Source of the DNA: Desulfobacterales bacterium
GTDB taxonomy: Bacteria; Desulfobacterota; Desulfobacteria; Desulfobacterales; Desulfolunaceae
Length of the DNA stretch: 39,233 bases
Assembly: GCA_022360815.1 (NCBI GenBank)
Contig: JAKSCC010000267.1
Location: forward strand, 1 to 39,233
Direction of reading: 5' to 3'
Position numbers and translations under genes: made by a program
The notes under the pieces: generated by a model
The model's database searches: none
Told to the model about the DNA's origin: nothing
What the model saw: the letters and a program-made list of their open reading frames with translations, nothing else
In this document: in pieces, positions 1 to 8,634 of the stretch
Position numbering within the stretch: position 1 is the first letter of the stretch
Layout of the letters: each line of letters starts with the position of its first letter

Positions 1-486
1 CAGATGTGAGCCAATCTTTCCATAACCCACCACCCCTACGGTTTTTCCCGAAAGCAGTGCCCCCATGGGCCGGTGCCAGCTGCCGCCACAGATGCTTGCA
101 TGAGAAAGGTGAATCCCACGAAGAAGGCTTAAAATCAAACCAAGGGTCAACTCGGCCACCGGTTCGATGGTTACAGAAGGGGTATTTTCAACCCTCACAC
201 CCCGTTGCCGAGCTGCGCAGAGGTCCACGGTGTCAAGCCCCGCACCACACCGCGAGATCACTCGAAGGGCCTTTGCTGCATCCAAAACCTTTGCCGTCAG
301 GGGTTCAACCCCTGCAATCACTCCCACAGGGTTGCACTCGGCCAAAAGTGACTCTGCCTCTTCTTCGGTAAGCCGCCTACCATACGGGTTTGTAAAGACT
401 GTAAATCCCGAGTCTTCCAAACACTTTATGGGCGAGGCATCCAGCTTGCCAAAGCTTGATGTGGTGACCAGAACCCTTCTATTCAT
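1..486 (-). CDS. D-isomer-specific 2-hydroxyacid dehydrogenase (partial, 3' end cut by window)
   Basis: Reading minus from 486, 162 codons are visible before the window edge. The N-terminal part looks like the catalytic domain of the SerA/D-3-phosphoglycerate dehydrogenase superfamily: RVLVTTSSFG at the start, then RVISRCGAGLDTVDL (the SRxGxGxDxVD signature), then VENTP and PVAELTLGLIL. The last visible residues, KTVGVVGYGKIG, are the start of the NAD-binding Rossmann motif GxGxIG. Family enzymes reduce 2-keto acids or oxidise D-2-hydroxyacids with NAD. The substrate cannot be told from this part. The ATG at 486 overlaps the TAG stop (479-481) of the upstream binding protein, so translation is probably coupled. 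It is the last visible gene of a minus-strand operon that starts at 6393. Confidence 0.85.
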   Translation of the reverse strand, partial: MNRRVLVTTSSFGKLDASPIKCLEDSGFTVFTNPYGRRLTEEEAESLLAECNPVGVIAGVEPLTAKVLDAAKALRVISRCGAGLDTVDLCAARQRGVRVENTPSVTIEPVAELTLGLILSLLRGIHLSHASICGGSWHRPMGALLSGKTVGVVGYGKIGSHL

Positions 487-1531
487 GGTAGTTCTCCGTA
501 GCCCGTGCAAAAGACTCGTAGATGGAGGGGATGGGAAGATCCCTCTTTTCCATGGCCGATTGTCGTACAGAGATCAAAAACTGCCGGGTTTGAGACATGG
601 GAATATCTCTTCCCTTTTCGCCTTTGATCAAGCGAAGAGCCATGGCTCCGGCCACCTCTCCCTGCTCATACCCCGAAGTAAATACCGCCATCATTCCCCC
701 ATCCACCACATTGACAAGGGACATGCCCAAAACAGGCAACGAGCTGTGGGTTTCGGTCCATGCCATGATCTCCGATGGGGGCACCTGCTCTTTTTCTCCC
801 GAGGGCAGGCGAAACTCTCGGTAGTCGCTCACAAGAAGAATATCGGCCTTATCACCCGCTTCTTGGACCGCTTTTTTCCACGCCTCAAAATGGGTTACTC
901 GAACCGGTGTCAACCACTTAAGAGGTGCCCAATCAAAGGTGTTGAGTTCGTCAAGCTCTGCGGTGACAGAGTCTGAGTCATCGCAAATAAAAAGCACACG
1001 AGGCTCAGGCCATCCGATTCTTCCCGGGTCAAATCCCCTGGCCTCAGCCATCATCACAAGGGTCTCCCGAATGGCTCCCAAGGGTTTTCTCTCCAAAATC
1101 CCCGTCACATTGTCTGCACTCCCATACCCATAGGCATCCACCTCACCGTTGACACCGCAAAAAACAATGCCCACCTCAGGATGGTCGAGATAGGCCCTTC
1201 CCACCAGATCCTGACCCAGATCGTCGGAGATGATAATCACATCGGGCTCCCACTTGGAGATGGCCCGGTGCGCGGTGGAAGCGGCAGTACGCTTAAAATC
1301 TTCATCCGTATGATTTTTAAGATCCATATAGTGATGCCGCACCGAAAGCCTTCGGCTTTTCTCAAAAGAGCGGGCCAGCCCTTCGTTGATCTGAATCACC
1401 CAGGGGTAGTCGGTGTGGTAACTGTGAACCACCAAAACTCTCGCCTTCTGCCCTTTGTGTACCAAAATAAGAACCGCCACAATCACAAGGGCCAGTCCTT
1501 TAAGAAAGGACGGAAAAAATCGCATACGCAT
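479..1531 (-). CDS. Orphan ABC-type substrate-binding protein
   Basis: 350 residues. The N-terminus is a short basic stretch plus a hydrophobic segment (about 10-25), a signal peptide or membrane anchor. The mature part begins RVLVVHSYHTDYPWVIQINEGL, typical of the PF04392-type ABC substrate-binding fold often found as a sensor in histidine kinases or as a free periplasmic protein. Later blocks (PDVIIISDD, GIVFCGVNG, ILLVSDYREF, VVDGGMMAVF) alternate beta strands and turns as in a two-lobe binding protein. No ABC permease or ATPase is visible nearby, so it may sense or deliver a ligand for the adjacent SLC13-type carrier or channel; this is inference. An AAGGGG ribosome site sits 8 nt before the ATG at 1531; a second ATG is two codons later. 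The ligand is unknown. Confidence 0.75.
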   Translation of the reverse strand: MRMRFFPSFLKGLALVIVAVLILVHKGQKARVLVVHSYHTDYPWVIQINEGLARSFEKSRRLSVRHHYMDLKNHTDEDFKRTAASTAHRAISKWEPDVIIISDDLGQDLVGRAYLDHPEVGIVFCGVNGEVDAYGYGSADNVTGILERKPLGAIRETLVMMAEARGFDPGRIGWPEPRVLFICDDSDSVTAELDELNTFDWAPLKWLTPVRVTHFEAWKKAVQEAGDKADILLVSDYREFRLPSGEKEQVPPSEIMAWTETHSSLPVLGMSLVNVVDGGMMAVFTSGYEQGEVAGAMALRLIKGEKGRDIPMSQTRQFLISVRQSAMEKRDLPIPSIYESFARATENYHE

Positions 1532-1647
1532 GGAAAGAGCCCCTTAAAACTCACATGCAATCAATCAGCCACCCTTCACCTTCCAAGGCCCTGTCGGAAG
1601 CCACTTTTCAAAATAACAACTCGCCGAAGGCAGGCTGAAAGTTACAA

Positions 1648-3543
1648 TCAAATAATATTTAAGAACCGCCAGAAAGGGATGGAGGCGTAGATGGCCACAA
1701 TGCGCCCGGCCATCATAAAAAGATTGAAAAGAACAATCCGTTTTTCGTGAAAAGCGTCCTCCAGTTGGTTCATGGAGAGAATCTCTTTAAGCTGAATAAA
1801 GTAGCCGCACTGATAGGAAAAGATATACCCTTCGGCCATGGTGAGGACGATAAACCCCACAATCCAAGGAGAGATGCCGGCAGCGTCTGCCAAGGGGAAA
1901 AGAGCTGTGACAAAAAGAATCACAGTGATGGGTTCGGGCAAAACCAAACGGACAAGCACAATGAGAATAGAGAGCACCACAATAAACTCTGGAAAACTGT
2001 TCTTCATGATCTCGCCCAACCACCCCAGCTGACCTGCCACCAGAAGATCAAGCCCGGTGAGAGACATCACCGGAAGCCAAGCGATGATGGCCCCCACAAA
2101 GAGCAGGGTGGGCCAGTCAATCTGATTTCTGATCTCTTTTTTGCCCACCACATCAAAAAGAATAAGCACCGTTAAAATGGCCAAGGCCATCCAGGGAATA
2201 TCCACTTTATGGACCGACGAAAAGAGAATGCCCAAAATAAGAACCATCACCGAAGCCATGGCAGCCCACTCCAGCTTAGAGACGGGCCCCAAAAGATCCA
2301 GCTGCTGAGTCACCGTACTTCGAGGAATTTGAAAATTTCTTGCATCTTTAAAGGCAAGCCTTGAAAGCCCGAGAAAAAAAGCCAGCATCAGGACCCCGGT
2401 AAACGAGGCTGCCAAAAGCCAGTTGACCCACTGAAAGGCAAACTGAGTCTGGTAATCAAAAAGCCCCAGGACAATAAGGTTCACCGGCTTTCCCGTTAGA
2501 AAGATAGAGGCACCAAGGCCCACGCCTCCCAGGGTGCTGTTGACAAACCGTGCTCCCAGAATCTCCCTTTTCCCGACCCCTGAAGCCCCCAAAAGATCCA
2601 CCAGAAAGGGGGAAACAATGGCCATTCGAGCTCCTTGGGAGGGCACCACCGGGGTTAAAAAGAGCCCACTTACAAAAAGGGAGACGCTGTACCAAAACGA
2701 AGAAGGGGGGACCATCTTCAGCACCATCAACGAAAGGCGAAAGGTAAGCCCGGAAACCACCATCACCGCCCCCACGCCAAAAACACTTAAGAGCATAAAA
2801 AAACTGCCTGAAGAGAAACCTGTCACCGCCACATCCGCAGGAACAATATCGAAAAGAATCACCATCGCGACCACAAAAAGGGGCGGTGCAAAGGCGGGGA
2901 CCAGCTGAAACACCCACATCACAACGGCAGCCGCGATAATGGCCATGTAGTAGACCGTCTCTGCGGGAATCCCCATACGCAAAGAGAAAAACCAACCAGC
3001 CCACATGCACCCCAAAATAGCCAGCCATCCCACACTCTCTTTAACGGGAAATGTCTCACCTCTACCACTCTTTTTGGTGAACCCCACCGAAGCAGTGCTT
3101 GCTTCCGCACCGCAGGAGAGCCAAGACTGAAAAAAAAGACCCTTAATCTCTGGGTGACTATCGGCCAAATGACGAATGTCGTCGGTGGGAAAGGCAATCA
3201 CAATCGAGGGCTCTTTGGCCACGGCGGTCTGACTGTAGACCTGTGCCCCGAGGACGGCCTCTTGTCCCAAATATCCGCTGGAAACCGGCTTTCGAAACGA
3301 TTGCCGCTCGGAATTTTCACGCGAGTCTGTACAGACAAAAGTCCCACCTTGGATCAAATACACTTCATCAGCGGCCTCGTTCTCCAAAAAAAGCATCTCA
3401 CCCTCTTTCACATGACGCTGGGTAAGATGCATCAGCATATGGGCCAGCTCCCCTGCAGGCGCCCGGCTTAATACAGGGTCTTTGCGCAAGGCGTCAGAGA
3501 TCAGGGGCTCTTGAACAGAGCTCTCTTCCGAGACAAACCGCAT
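1648..3543 (-). CDS. cNMP-binding-like domain fused to SLC13/DASS-type transporter
   Basis: 631 residues in two parts. Residues about 20-145 resemble a cyclic-nucleotide-binding/CRP-type beta barrel (EGEMLFLENEAADEVYLIQGG, then GYLGQEAVLGAQVYSQTA). Residues about 170-631 are highly hydrophobic with roughly a dozen membrane segments and resemble SLC13/DASS anion symporters, which move sulfate, dicarboxylates or similar anions with sodium. In the phosphate-binding cassette the usual Arg before T/S-A is Gln (SQTA), so real cAMP binding is doubtful and the domain may be only a structural or other regulatory module. An AAGGAG ribosome site 5 nt before the ATG at 3543, just after the stop of the upstream channel gene, fixes the start and puts both in one operon. 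The transported substrate is unknown. Confidence 0.8.
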   Translation of the reverse strand: MRFVSEESSVQEPLISDALRKDPVLSRAPAGELAHMLMHLTQRHVKEGEMLFLENEAADEVYLIQGGTFVCTDSRENSERQSFRKPVSSGYLGQEAVLGAQVYSQTAVAKEPSIVIAFPTDDIRHLADSHPEIKGLFFQSWLSCGAEASTASVGFTKKSGRGETFPVKESVGWLAILGCMWAGWFFSLRMGIPAETVYYMAIIAAAVVMWVFQLVPAFAPPLFVVAMVILFDIVPADVAVTGFSSGSFFMLLSVFGVGAVMVVSGLTFRLSLMVLKMVPPSSFWYSVSLFVSGLFLTPVVPSQGARMAIVSPFLVDLLGASGVGKREILGARFVNSTLGGVGLGASIFLTGKPVNLIVLGLFDYQTQFAFQWVNWLLAASFTGVLMLAFFLGLSRLAFKDARNFQIPRSTVTQQLDLLGPVSKLEWAAMASVMVLILGILFSSVHKVDIPWMALAILTVLILFDVVGKKEIRNQIDWPTLLFVGAIIAWLPVMSLTGLDLLVAGQLGWLGEIMKNSFPEFIVVLSILIVLVRLVLPEPITVILFVTALFPLADAAGISPWIVGFIVLTMAEGYIFSYQCGYFIQLKEILSMNQLEDAFHEKRIVLFNLFMMAGRIVAIYASIPFWRFLNII

Positions 3544-3558
3544 ACACGCTCCTTGGCG

Positions 3559-6393
3559 TTAAAGCGTCTTGGGATTGAAGGTTTCGAGGATTCTCTGACC
3601 TGGCGTCACAGGGCGAATACCATTGGCTGCCAGGGCCTTCCAGAGGGTTTTGGAGAGAAGATTCTGATAGTACGTCCTTTGCGTGTGATCTTTCAGGAAA
3701 AGATGGGCTTTGTAGGTGCATGCCCAATCGGTAAACCGAAAAACCACCTCAGTGCCTTCACACACAGCCATACTCTCCATCGCCTCCACCAAAATTTTTT
3801 CAACCTTTTCAGGGGAATGGTGGGCGGCAAGGTGAATCTCGGCAGACAACTCGTACACCTCGTCGGGCCGGCTGAAGTTTTCGATCACCGACTCCGAAGC
3901 CATAGAGTTTGGAATGTTGATGATGTTATTGTCCGAGGTTTGAATGCGGGTGGTGCGCCAGGTGATATCCATCACCTTTCCCAATGAGAGATCGTTGATA
4001 CGAATGAAATCGCCAATTTGAAAGGGCCTTTCAAGGTTAATGGCAATTCCCGAAAAGATATTGGCGATGTTTACTTGAATGGCCAAGCCAATGATCATGG
4101 TGATGATACCCGAGGTGGCCAAAAGACTGGTAATTTTGCGGTCAAACACAAAAGCGACAATGGCGAAAAAAACAAGAAGCCAAATAATAAACGCCACGAA
4201 TCGCCGCACCAAGTTGGGAATGCTTCGACCGGTGCGTGCTTCCAAAGGGTCCCAGATATACCGGCTTAGTGCATGAATCAGAAATATCCCGGGAACCACC
4301 CACCACAACATATCAAAGCCAAAAACCGTAAGATCCAAAAAGTGAGGTTTCTGCTCTGCCGCAAGATACCCCAAAGCCAGCACCTCACTTCCCACCAAAA
4401 AAGCGCCAGCAGCCGCAAGAGAGCCTGGAAAAAAAGCATGCGGCCGAAAGCCAGGAACCCATCCGGCAAGAAAAAAGAGAAGAGCGCCACCCACCATGTA
4501 CAACGCCGAGGAAAAGGAGACGTTGCGCCGAAACTGAATCTCACTCTTTTCAATGGTGAGCCCGGCCATAAACTTGGAGTGATCCACCATCCCCCGAACC
4601 ATACCCAAAAAATCAGGATGCCCCAAAGACTCTTTCTGGGAGAGGCCTTGGCAAAAAAAGAGGCCTGTGGGACGCCACCTTTCGGAGGGGCTGATGAGCT
4701 GGGCCTTCTGAAGGGACGCCACTTCAGCATCTGAAGGAACCATCCCCAGAACGTCTGTCACATAGATAAGGTTGCTTCGCGGCAATTTTTCATGCCGAAA
4801 AGCAAAACTCAGAGTCTGCTGATTTGAAACCCGACTTCCTGCCGTAGAATCCATCAAAAAGCGCCCTTTAACCTGGTAAAGGGCGTAACGTATGTGGGCC
4901 TCTTTTTTCTCTTCAACCGGCGCGCCCATAGAGATGGGCTCAGCCGTCCCCATAAACTCAATGGTCTCAGGATGAACGGTGCCGTTGTAGCGAAACCAAA
5001 GAAAAAACTCCGCATCAAAGGTGCGTGTACGCACATCAATGTTCTGAATTTTCTTCAACTTTAGCCCGGTATAGACCACACTGGTCAGATAGAGAAACCG
5101 CTCGCCCAACCGCACCACCCGACCTTCGGCAAGGGCCCGATCCACATCAGAAATCTCGCTTAAACTGCGTATTTCGCTAAGCTGAACCGGAGCGGAGATC
5201 AAGGTGCGATTTTTAAAGAGTCCCACGGTGATCGGTTTGTGGGGGTCGCCCTCTTCATTAAAAAAAGTAAGGCCGGTGATCCCCTCCACCGCGTCAAGTG
5301 AGGAGTTGACCCCACGCAACCACCCTTGAATCTTTTTTCGGTCCAAAGCAAGGCTCTCTTGGGTCCCCTTAATCCCTCCCTTCTCCAGTGCCTGATGAAG
5401 TACTTTGGCCGCATCGTAGGCAAAGGCAGCCCGGCGATTGGGAGGCTCTCCATAGGCCTCTTCAAAGGCCACCTTAAACCGATCCACGGTCTCGTTTGCC
5501 GTATCAAAAATCACCCCACTGGCCGCATACATCCCATTGGTGTAGTACCCTGGATTCCCCTTCTCTTTGGGCAGTTCCTGAAAACCTTTTAAAAAATCCG
5601 GCGACGAAAGGCCCGCCGCAAAAAGAACGGTATTTTCAACGCCTTTGTCGCGAAGCCTGCGTATCAACTTTTTGCCTTCAGGCGGATGCAGCGCCACAAA
5701 GAGAAGCCCAGCCTCTTCACCAAAGGCCTTCACCTCTTCCACAATGGTATCCAACCGAGCATCAAGCTTGGGATCAGCCACCTGAAACTCCCAGCTCCTT
5801 TCAACCAAAAGTCCCAAAGATTTCGCCTTGGCCCCAAACACCTCGGCAAGTTTGGCCCCATAGGCCAGGTCTTCATGGATGATGCTTACCCGCTTCTTTT
5901 TAAAAACCGTCTGGATATAGTGGGCAAGAAACTCGCCTTGAAAGTCGTTGTTAAAGGTCATGCGAAAATACCAGGGGTTTCCTTGGGTTACTCGCACGTC
6001 CGTGGAGGTGGGGGAAAGCGCCACAATTTCTGCATTCTGGTAGACAGGTCCTGCCGCCATGGAGCAGGAGCTGCTCTCATGACCGATCACCGCCAGAGCC
6101 CGCCCCTCTTTCGCAATGGCTCGGGCCACCTCTTTTGCCTTTTCGCCCGTATCGCCGTCATCGTAAAAGGTGAGCACCACCTCTTTTCCATCAATGCCCC
6201 CTTTTTCATTCACCTCATCAAAATAAAGGGAAACGCCTTGCTTCACCGCACGACCGTTGGCGCTGTTTCGCCCGGTAAAAGGTGAGGCCACCGCAAGGTG
6301 CAGCGCATCTGTTTCGGCAGACCAGCCCCAGGAGACAGGTAAAAAAAACAAAAAAAGCAGCACCCCAAAAGAAAAAATCATGTATTTTTTCAT
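3559..6393 (-). CDS. Periplasmic binding domain - receptor-like beta domain - MscS channel chimera
   Basis: I start at the ATG at 6393, which gives a clean signal peptide (MKKYMIFSFGVLLFLFFLPV, then ...WSAE); the frame stays open to 6444. The protein has 944 residues. Residues about 28-400 form a Leu/Ile/Val-type ABC binding domain (LAVASPFTGRNSANGRAVKQ; VIGHESSSCSMAAGP; SPTSTD). Residues about 430-625 resemble the extracellular beta-sandwich of prokaryotic pentameric ligand-gated channels (TRTFDAEFFLWFRYNG, QQTLSFAFRHEKLP, NLIYVTD). Five hydrophobic segments follow at about 630-785, then an MscS pore helix and beta domain (IIGLAIQVNIANIFSGIAINLERPF..GD; INIPNS). Known MscS proteins release solutes on membrane tension. 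Here a ligand bound in the periplasm could gate or tune the pore; this is inference. It is the first gene of the operon running to position 1. Confidence 0.82.
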   Translation of the reverse strand: MKKYMIFSFGVLLFLFFLPVSWGWSAETDALHLAVASPFTGRNSANGRAVKQGVSLYFDEVNEKGGIDGKEVVLTFYDDGDTGEKAKEVARAIAKEGRALAVIGHESSSCSMAAGPVYQNAEIVALSPTSTDVRVTQGNPWYFRMTFNNDFQGEFLAHYIQTVFKKKRVSIIHEDLAYGAKLAEVFGAKAKSLGLLVERSWEFQVADPKLDARLDTIVEEVKAFGEEAGLLFVALHPPEGKKLIRRLRDKGVENTVLFAAGLSSPDFLKGFQELPKEKGNPGYYTNGMYAASGVIFDTANETVDRFKVAFEEAYGEPPNRRAAFAYDAAKVLHQALEKGGIKGTQESLALDRKKIQGWLRGVNSSLDAVEGITGLTFFNEEGDPHKPITVGLFKNRTLISAPVQLSEIRSLSEISDVDRALAEGRVVRLGERFLYLTSVVYTGLKLKKIQNIDVRTRTFDAEFFLWFRYNGTVHPETIEFMGTAEPISMGAPVEEKKEAHIRYALYQVKGRFLMDSTAGSRVSNQQTLSFAFRHEKLPRSNLIYVTDVLGMVPSDAEVASLQKAQLISPSERWRPTGLFFCQGLSQKESLGHPDFLGMVRGMVDHSKFMAGLTIEKSEIQFRRNVSFSSALYMVGGALLFFLAGWVPGFRPHAFFPGSLAAAGAFLVGSEVLALGYLAAEQKPHFLDLTVFGFDMLWWVVPGIFLIHALSRYIWDPLEARTGRSIPNLVRRFVAFIIWLLVFFAIVAFVFDRKITSLLATSGIITMIIGLAIQVNIANIFSGIAINLERPFQIGDFIRINDLSLGKVMDITWRTTRIQTSDNNIINIPNSMASESVIENFSRPDEVYELSAEIHLAAHHSPEKVEKILVEAMESMAVCEGTEVVFRFTDWACTYKAHLFLKDHTQRTYYQNLLSKTLWKALAANGIRPVTPGQRILETFNPKTL

Positions 6394-6436
6394 ATACTGT
6401 TCTCTTGAAGCGAGACATTTCTCTATCAAGACAGCT

Positions 6437-8542
6437 TCAAACAAATGTTCCGTTTAGCTTATTGTGCCGTTCATAGTTAGATACTGCCTTGTAAAATATA
6501 GCTATTTCTAAAAAAAGATCATCTGCCTTGGCATTAACCGCCTTCTTATTTTTAGCCTCATTTCCCACACCACCCGTAAGCTTTGTCATAGCCTGCTTTA
6601 ATTCTTCAAGTTTTGCTGTTAATTTCTTCTGTACAAACAAATCAGGCAAATTATCTGTTACTGGCCCAGCACCATATGTGCTGACCAAATCATCTTTTGA
6701 TTTACTATCATCCTTCAAGTCAATCATCAAAAGAAGCATACTTGCAGAAGATGTTTTCGCTGCTTGCGTATCTAGCTTACCTAACCCATCAATGTGTAAT
6801 TCTTCGACTTTACCCTGCAACGCTGGCTTGTCCCTCATCACACCCAATACTGTAACGGCCCCCTTTCCAAAACCATCGGCGCTTACCCCATCGCCCTTCC
6901 ATTCATCATGAAAAGTTTGGCCACTGTTGGCCAGTGCACCGTACATCTTAAAATCCCATCTATGATTATGAGCTTCCTTTCCCTGTTTATGGCTTGCATG
7001 TGCTTCCATGGTTACGTTGTCTTCGCCTGGTTTCATAATCACAGAGGCCCAGTGCCAATTCCATCGTCCCCCCTCTTCGGAATCGTAGTTTCCTCCAATG
7101 ATGCCATATGACTGACCGATATCTGGGTTCACACCAGTATTTAATCCCGTTCCTGATCCAATATTTCTGGTATTTCTCCCTGTTAAGTTTGCCACATGCT
7201 TGCTGATGCTCATCAACACCTTTTCTGCTAAAACTTTCACTTTTTTTTGCTTATAAAGAGTATCTTTAGATACGTATTCCTTTGTTTCACTATCTTCCCT
7301 AAATTTATTCAGTGCCTGCAATAGTCCTGCTGAATTTGGAACCATGGCTATGGCCTCATCTATCTCTTTTTTAGGATATTCTCCTGTATCAAAAAAATTT
7401 TTCAGTTTGTCTCTAAGATCCGCAGCTGTTATCAATTCAGTTTTATGAGCTAATGTATCTGTTGCTACGGTTTTCATGATTTCTGTTTCAACTTCGGCAA
7501 TTTTTTCGTCAAACTTGTAAACCACTTTTTTGCAAAATTCACGTCCTCTTTTGTCTGAACTATATACAAAATTCGGTACAAATTTTGTTTTATCGTCATT
7601 TTCCTTGAACTTTTTAAGAAAATCCTTGCTAAGCCCTGGATCATTAAGGGTTGTATCAAAAATAAAAACTTTATCTGATTTCGAATAAGAAATATTTTTA
7701 TACGATTTAGCGGCTTTATCCCGCCCTTCATCAAAGGTAGACCATGTGGTATACCAGGTATCTTTCACTCCACCATCTGCAGTTGATTGGGCCAATAGTT
7801 CTCCAATACGTGCGTTGGCATGGTCCTTATCATGATAGGCACGAGTATTAGCCTCAGATCGCTTGGTTTTAGTAAATGACCCAACAATAGAGATGGCCCC
7901 TTTTTCACATTCCGAAGGCAACAGTACCTTGTGTGTCGGACAACTCTTTGGCTTCAAAGAATCTGGTAATCCACTGTGCGTTACACGTTCTTCTTTGTAT
8001 TCTGGGGTTACAGAATACAACGTCTTATCCTCAACCAAACCGTTCTTTTGAGAGCCTTGATTCAATGAAAGTGGCATTTGTTTACTATTCATTGCAAGAT
8101 TTGACTCACTTATTCTTTCCGTAGTCGCATACAAAAGTTTGTTGTTTTTTCCTTCTTTGACTGCCGCAGTATGGTCATTGGCGATACGATGCCCTTCTTT
8201 TATCGTATAACGCTGAGCTACTGTCTTTTGTGAACCAGCAATCGAGATATATTTATTCAATTGCTGATTGGATTTGTGCTGGTTCACCTTCGCTGGATTT
8301 GATACTTTTTCAGTATTGTTGCACACATGCGCCAAATCTCTCTGAGCCACTTGTTTTGGGTTACAACCGCCATTTATCATCTCTTTCATTTTTCTCTGTG
8401 AAATATGAAGAGGTTGTAAAGCTTCAAAACCAATACTGTCCTTACTATTTTTCTTGTGCTCACCCGCTCTATCAACCGCAGATTCTTTTTTTCGATTTGA
8501 AGATATTGTATTTTTTTCTGATTTTCCTAATTTTTCATACAT
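6437..8542 (-). CDS. Probable eCIS cargo/toxin with papain-like Cys-His motif
   Basis: From the ATG at 8542 (AGAGGA 8 nt upstream) the protein has 701 residues; an in-frame ATG at 8623 could add 27. The basic, polar N-terminus with QRKMKEMINGGCNPKQVAQR (50-69) and VAQRY (108-112) resembles the QRKLQEM repeats of eCIS-associated DUF4157 cargo proteins. HSGLPDSLK (189-197) resembles the start of DUF4157, but the HExxH metalloprotease core is absent. PSEC (Cys212), then WNWHWASVIM (His497) and VTMEAH (Glu513), followed by WDFKMYG and QTFHDEW, suggest a papain-like Cys-His-Glu hydrolase; the triad is inferred. Base use is clearly more AT-rich than the neighbours, which suggests later acquisition. 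The frame begins 11 nt after the last baseplate gene, so it is probably co-transcribed and loaded into the particle. No immunity gene is seen. Confidence 0.72.
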   Translation of the reverse strand: MYEKLGKSEKNTISSNRKKESAVDRAGEHKKNSKDSIGFEALQPLHISQRKMKEMINGGCNPKQVAQRDLAHVCNNTEKVSNPAKVNQHKSNQQLNKYISIAGSQKTVAQRYTIKEGHRIANDHTAAVKEGKNNKLLYATTERISESNLAMNSKQMPLSLNQGSQKNGLVEDKTLYSVTPEYKEERVTHSGLPDSLKPKSCPTHKVLLPSECEKGAISIVGSFTKTKRSEANTRAYHDKDHANARIGELLAQSTADGGVKDTWYTTWSTFDEGRDKAAKSYKNISYSKSDKVFIFDTTLNDPGLSKDFLKKFKENDDKTKFVPNFVYSSDKRGREFCKKVVYKFDEKIAEVETEIMKTVATDTLAHKTELITAADLRDKLKNFFDTGEYPKKEIDEAIAMVPNSAGLLQALNKFREDSETKEYVSKDTLYKQKKVKVLAEKVLMSISKHVANLTGRNTRNIGSGTGLNTGVNPDIGQSYGIIGGNYDSEEGGRWNWHWASVIMKPGEDNVTMEAHASHKQGKEAHNHRWDFKMYGALANSGQTFHDEWKGDGVSADGFGKGAVTVLGVMRDKPALQGKVEELHIDGLGKLDTQAAKTSSASMLLLMIDLKDDSKSKDDLVSTYGAGPVTDNLPDLFVQKKLTAKLEELKQAMTKLTGGVGNEAKNKKAVNAKADDLFLEIAIFYKAVSNYERHNKLNGTFV

Positions 8543-8634
8543 ACCCCAAATCCTCTGCATTTTACCCATAGTTAATATGTTAAAAAACACGTTACTGAAT
8601 GATTCAATTTCTACAATAAACATTTAGCCACCGC

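Noticed and set aside
167-976. Long open frame on plus opposite the first two genes
   Set aside because: It is the mirror of two well-recognised minus-strand genes, crosses their border, and shows no family motif.
6405-6440. Inverted repeat TTGAAGC/GCTTCAA between the cargo and the MscS chimera
   Set aside because: The stem is short and bulged, with no T run on minus, so a terminator is not supported.
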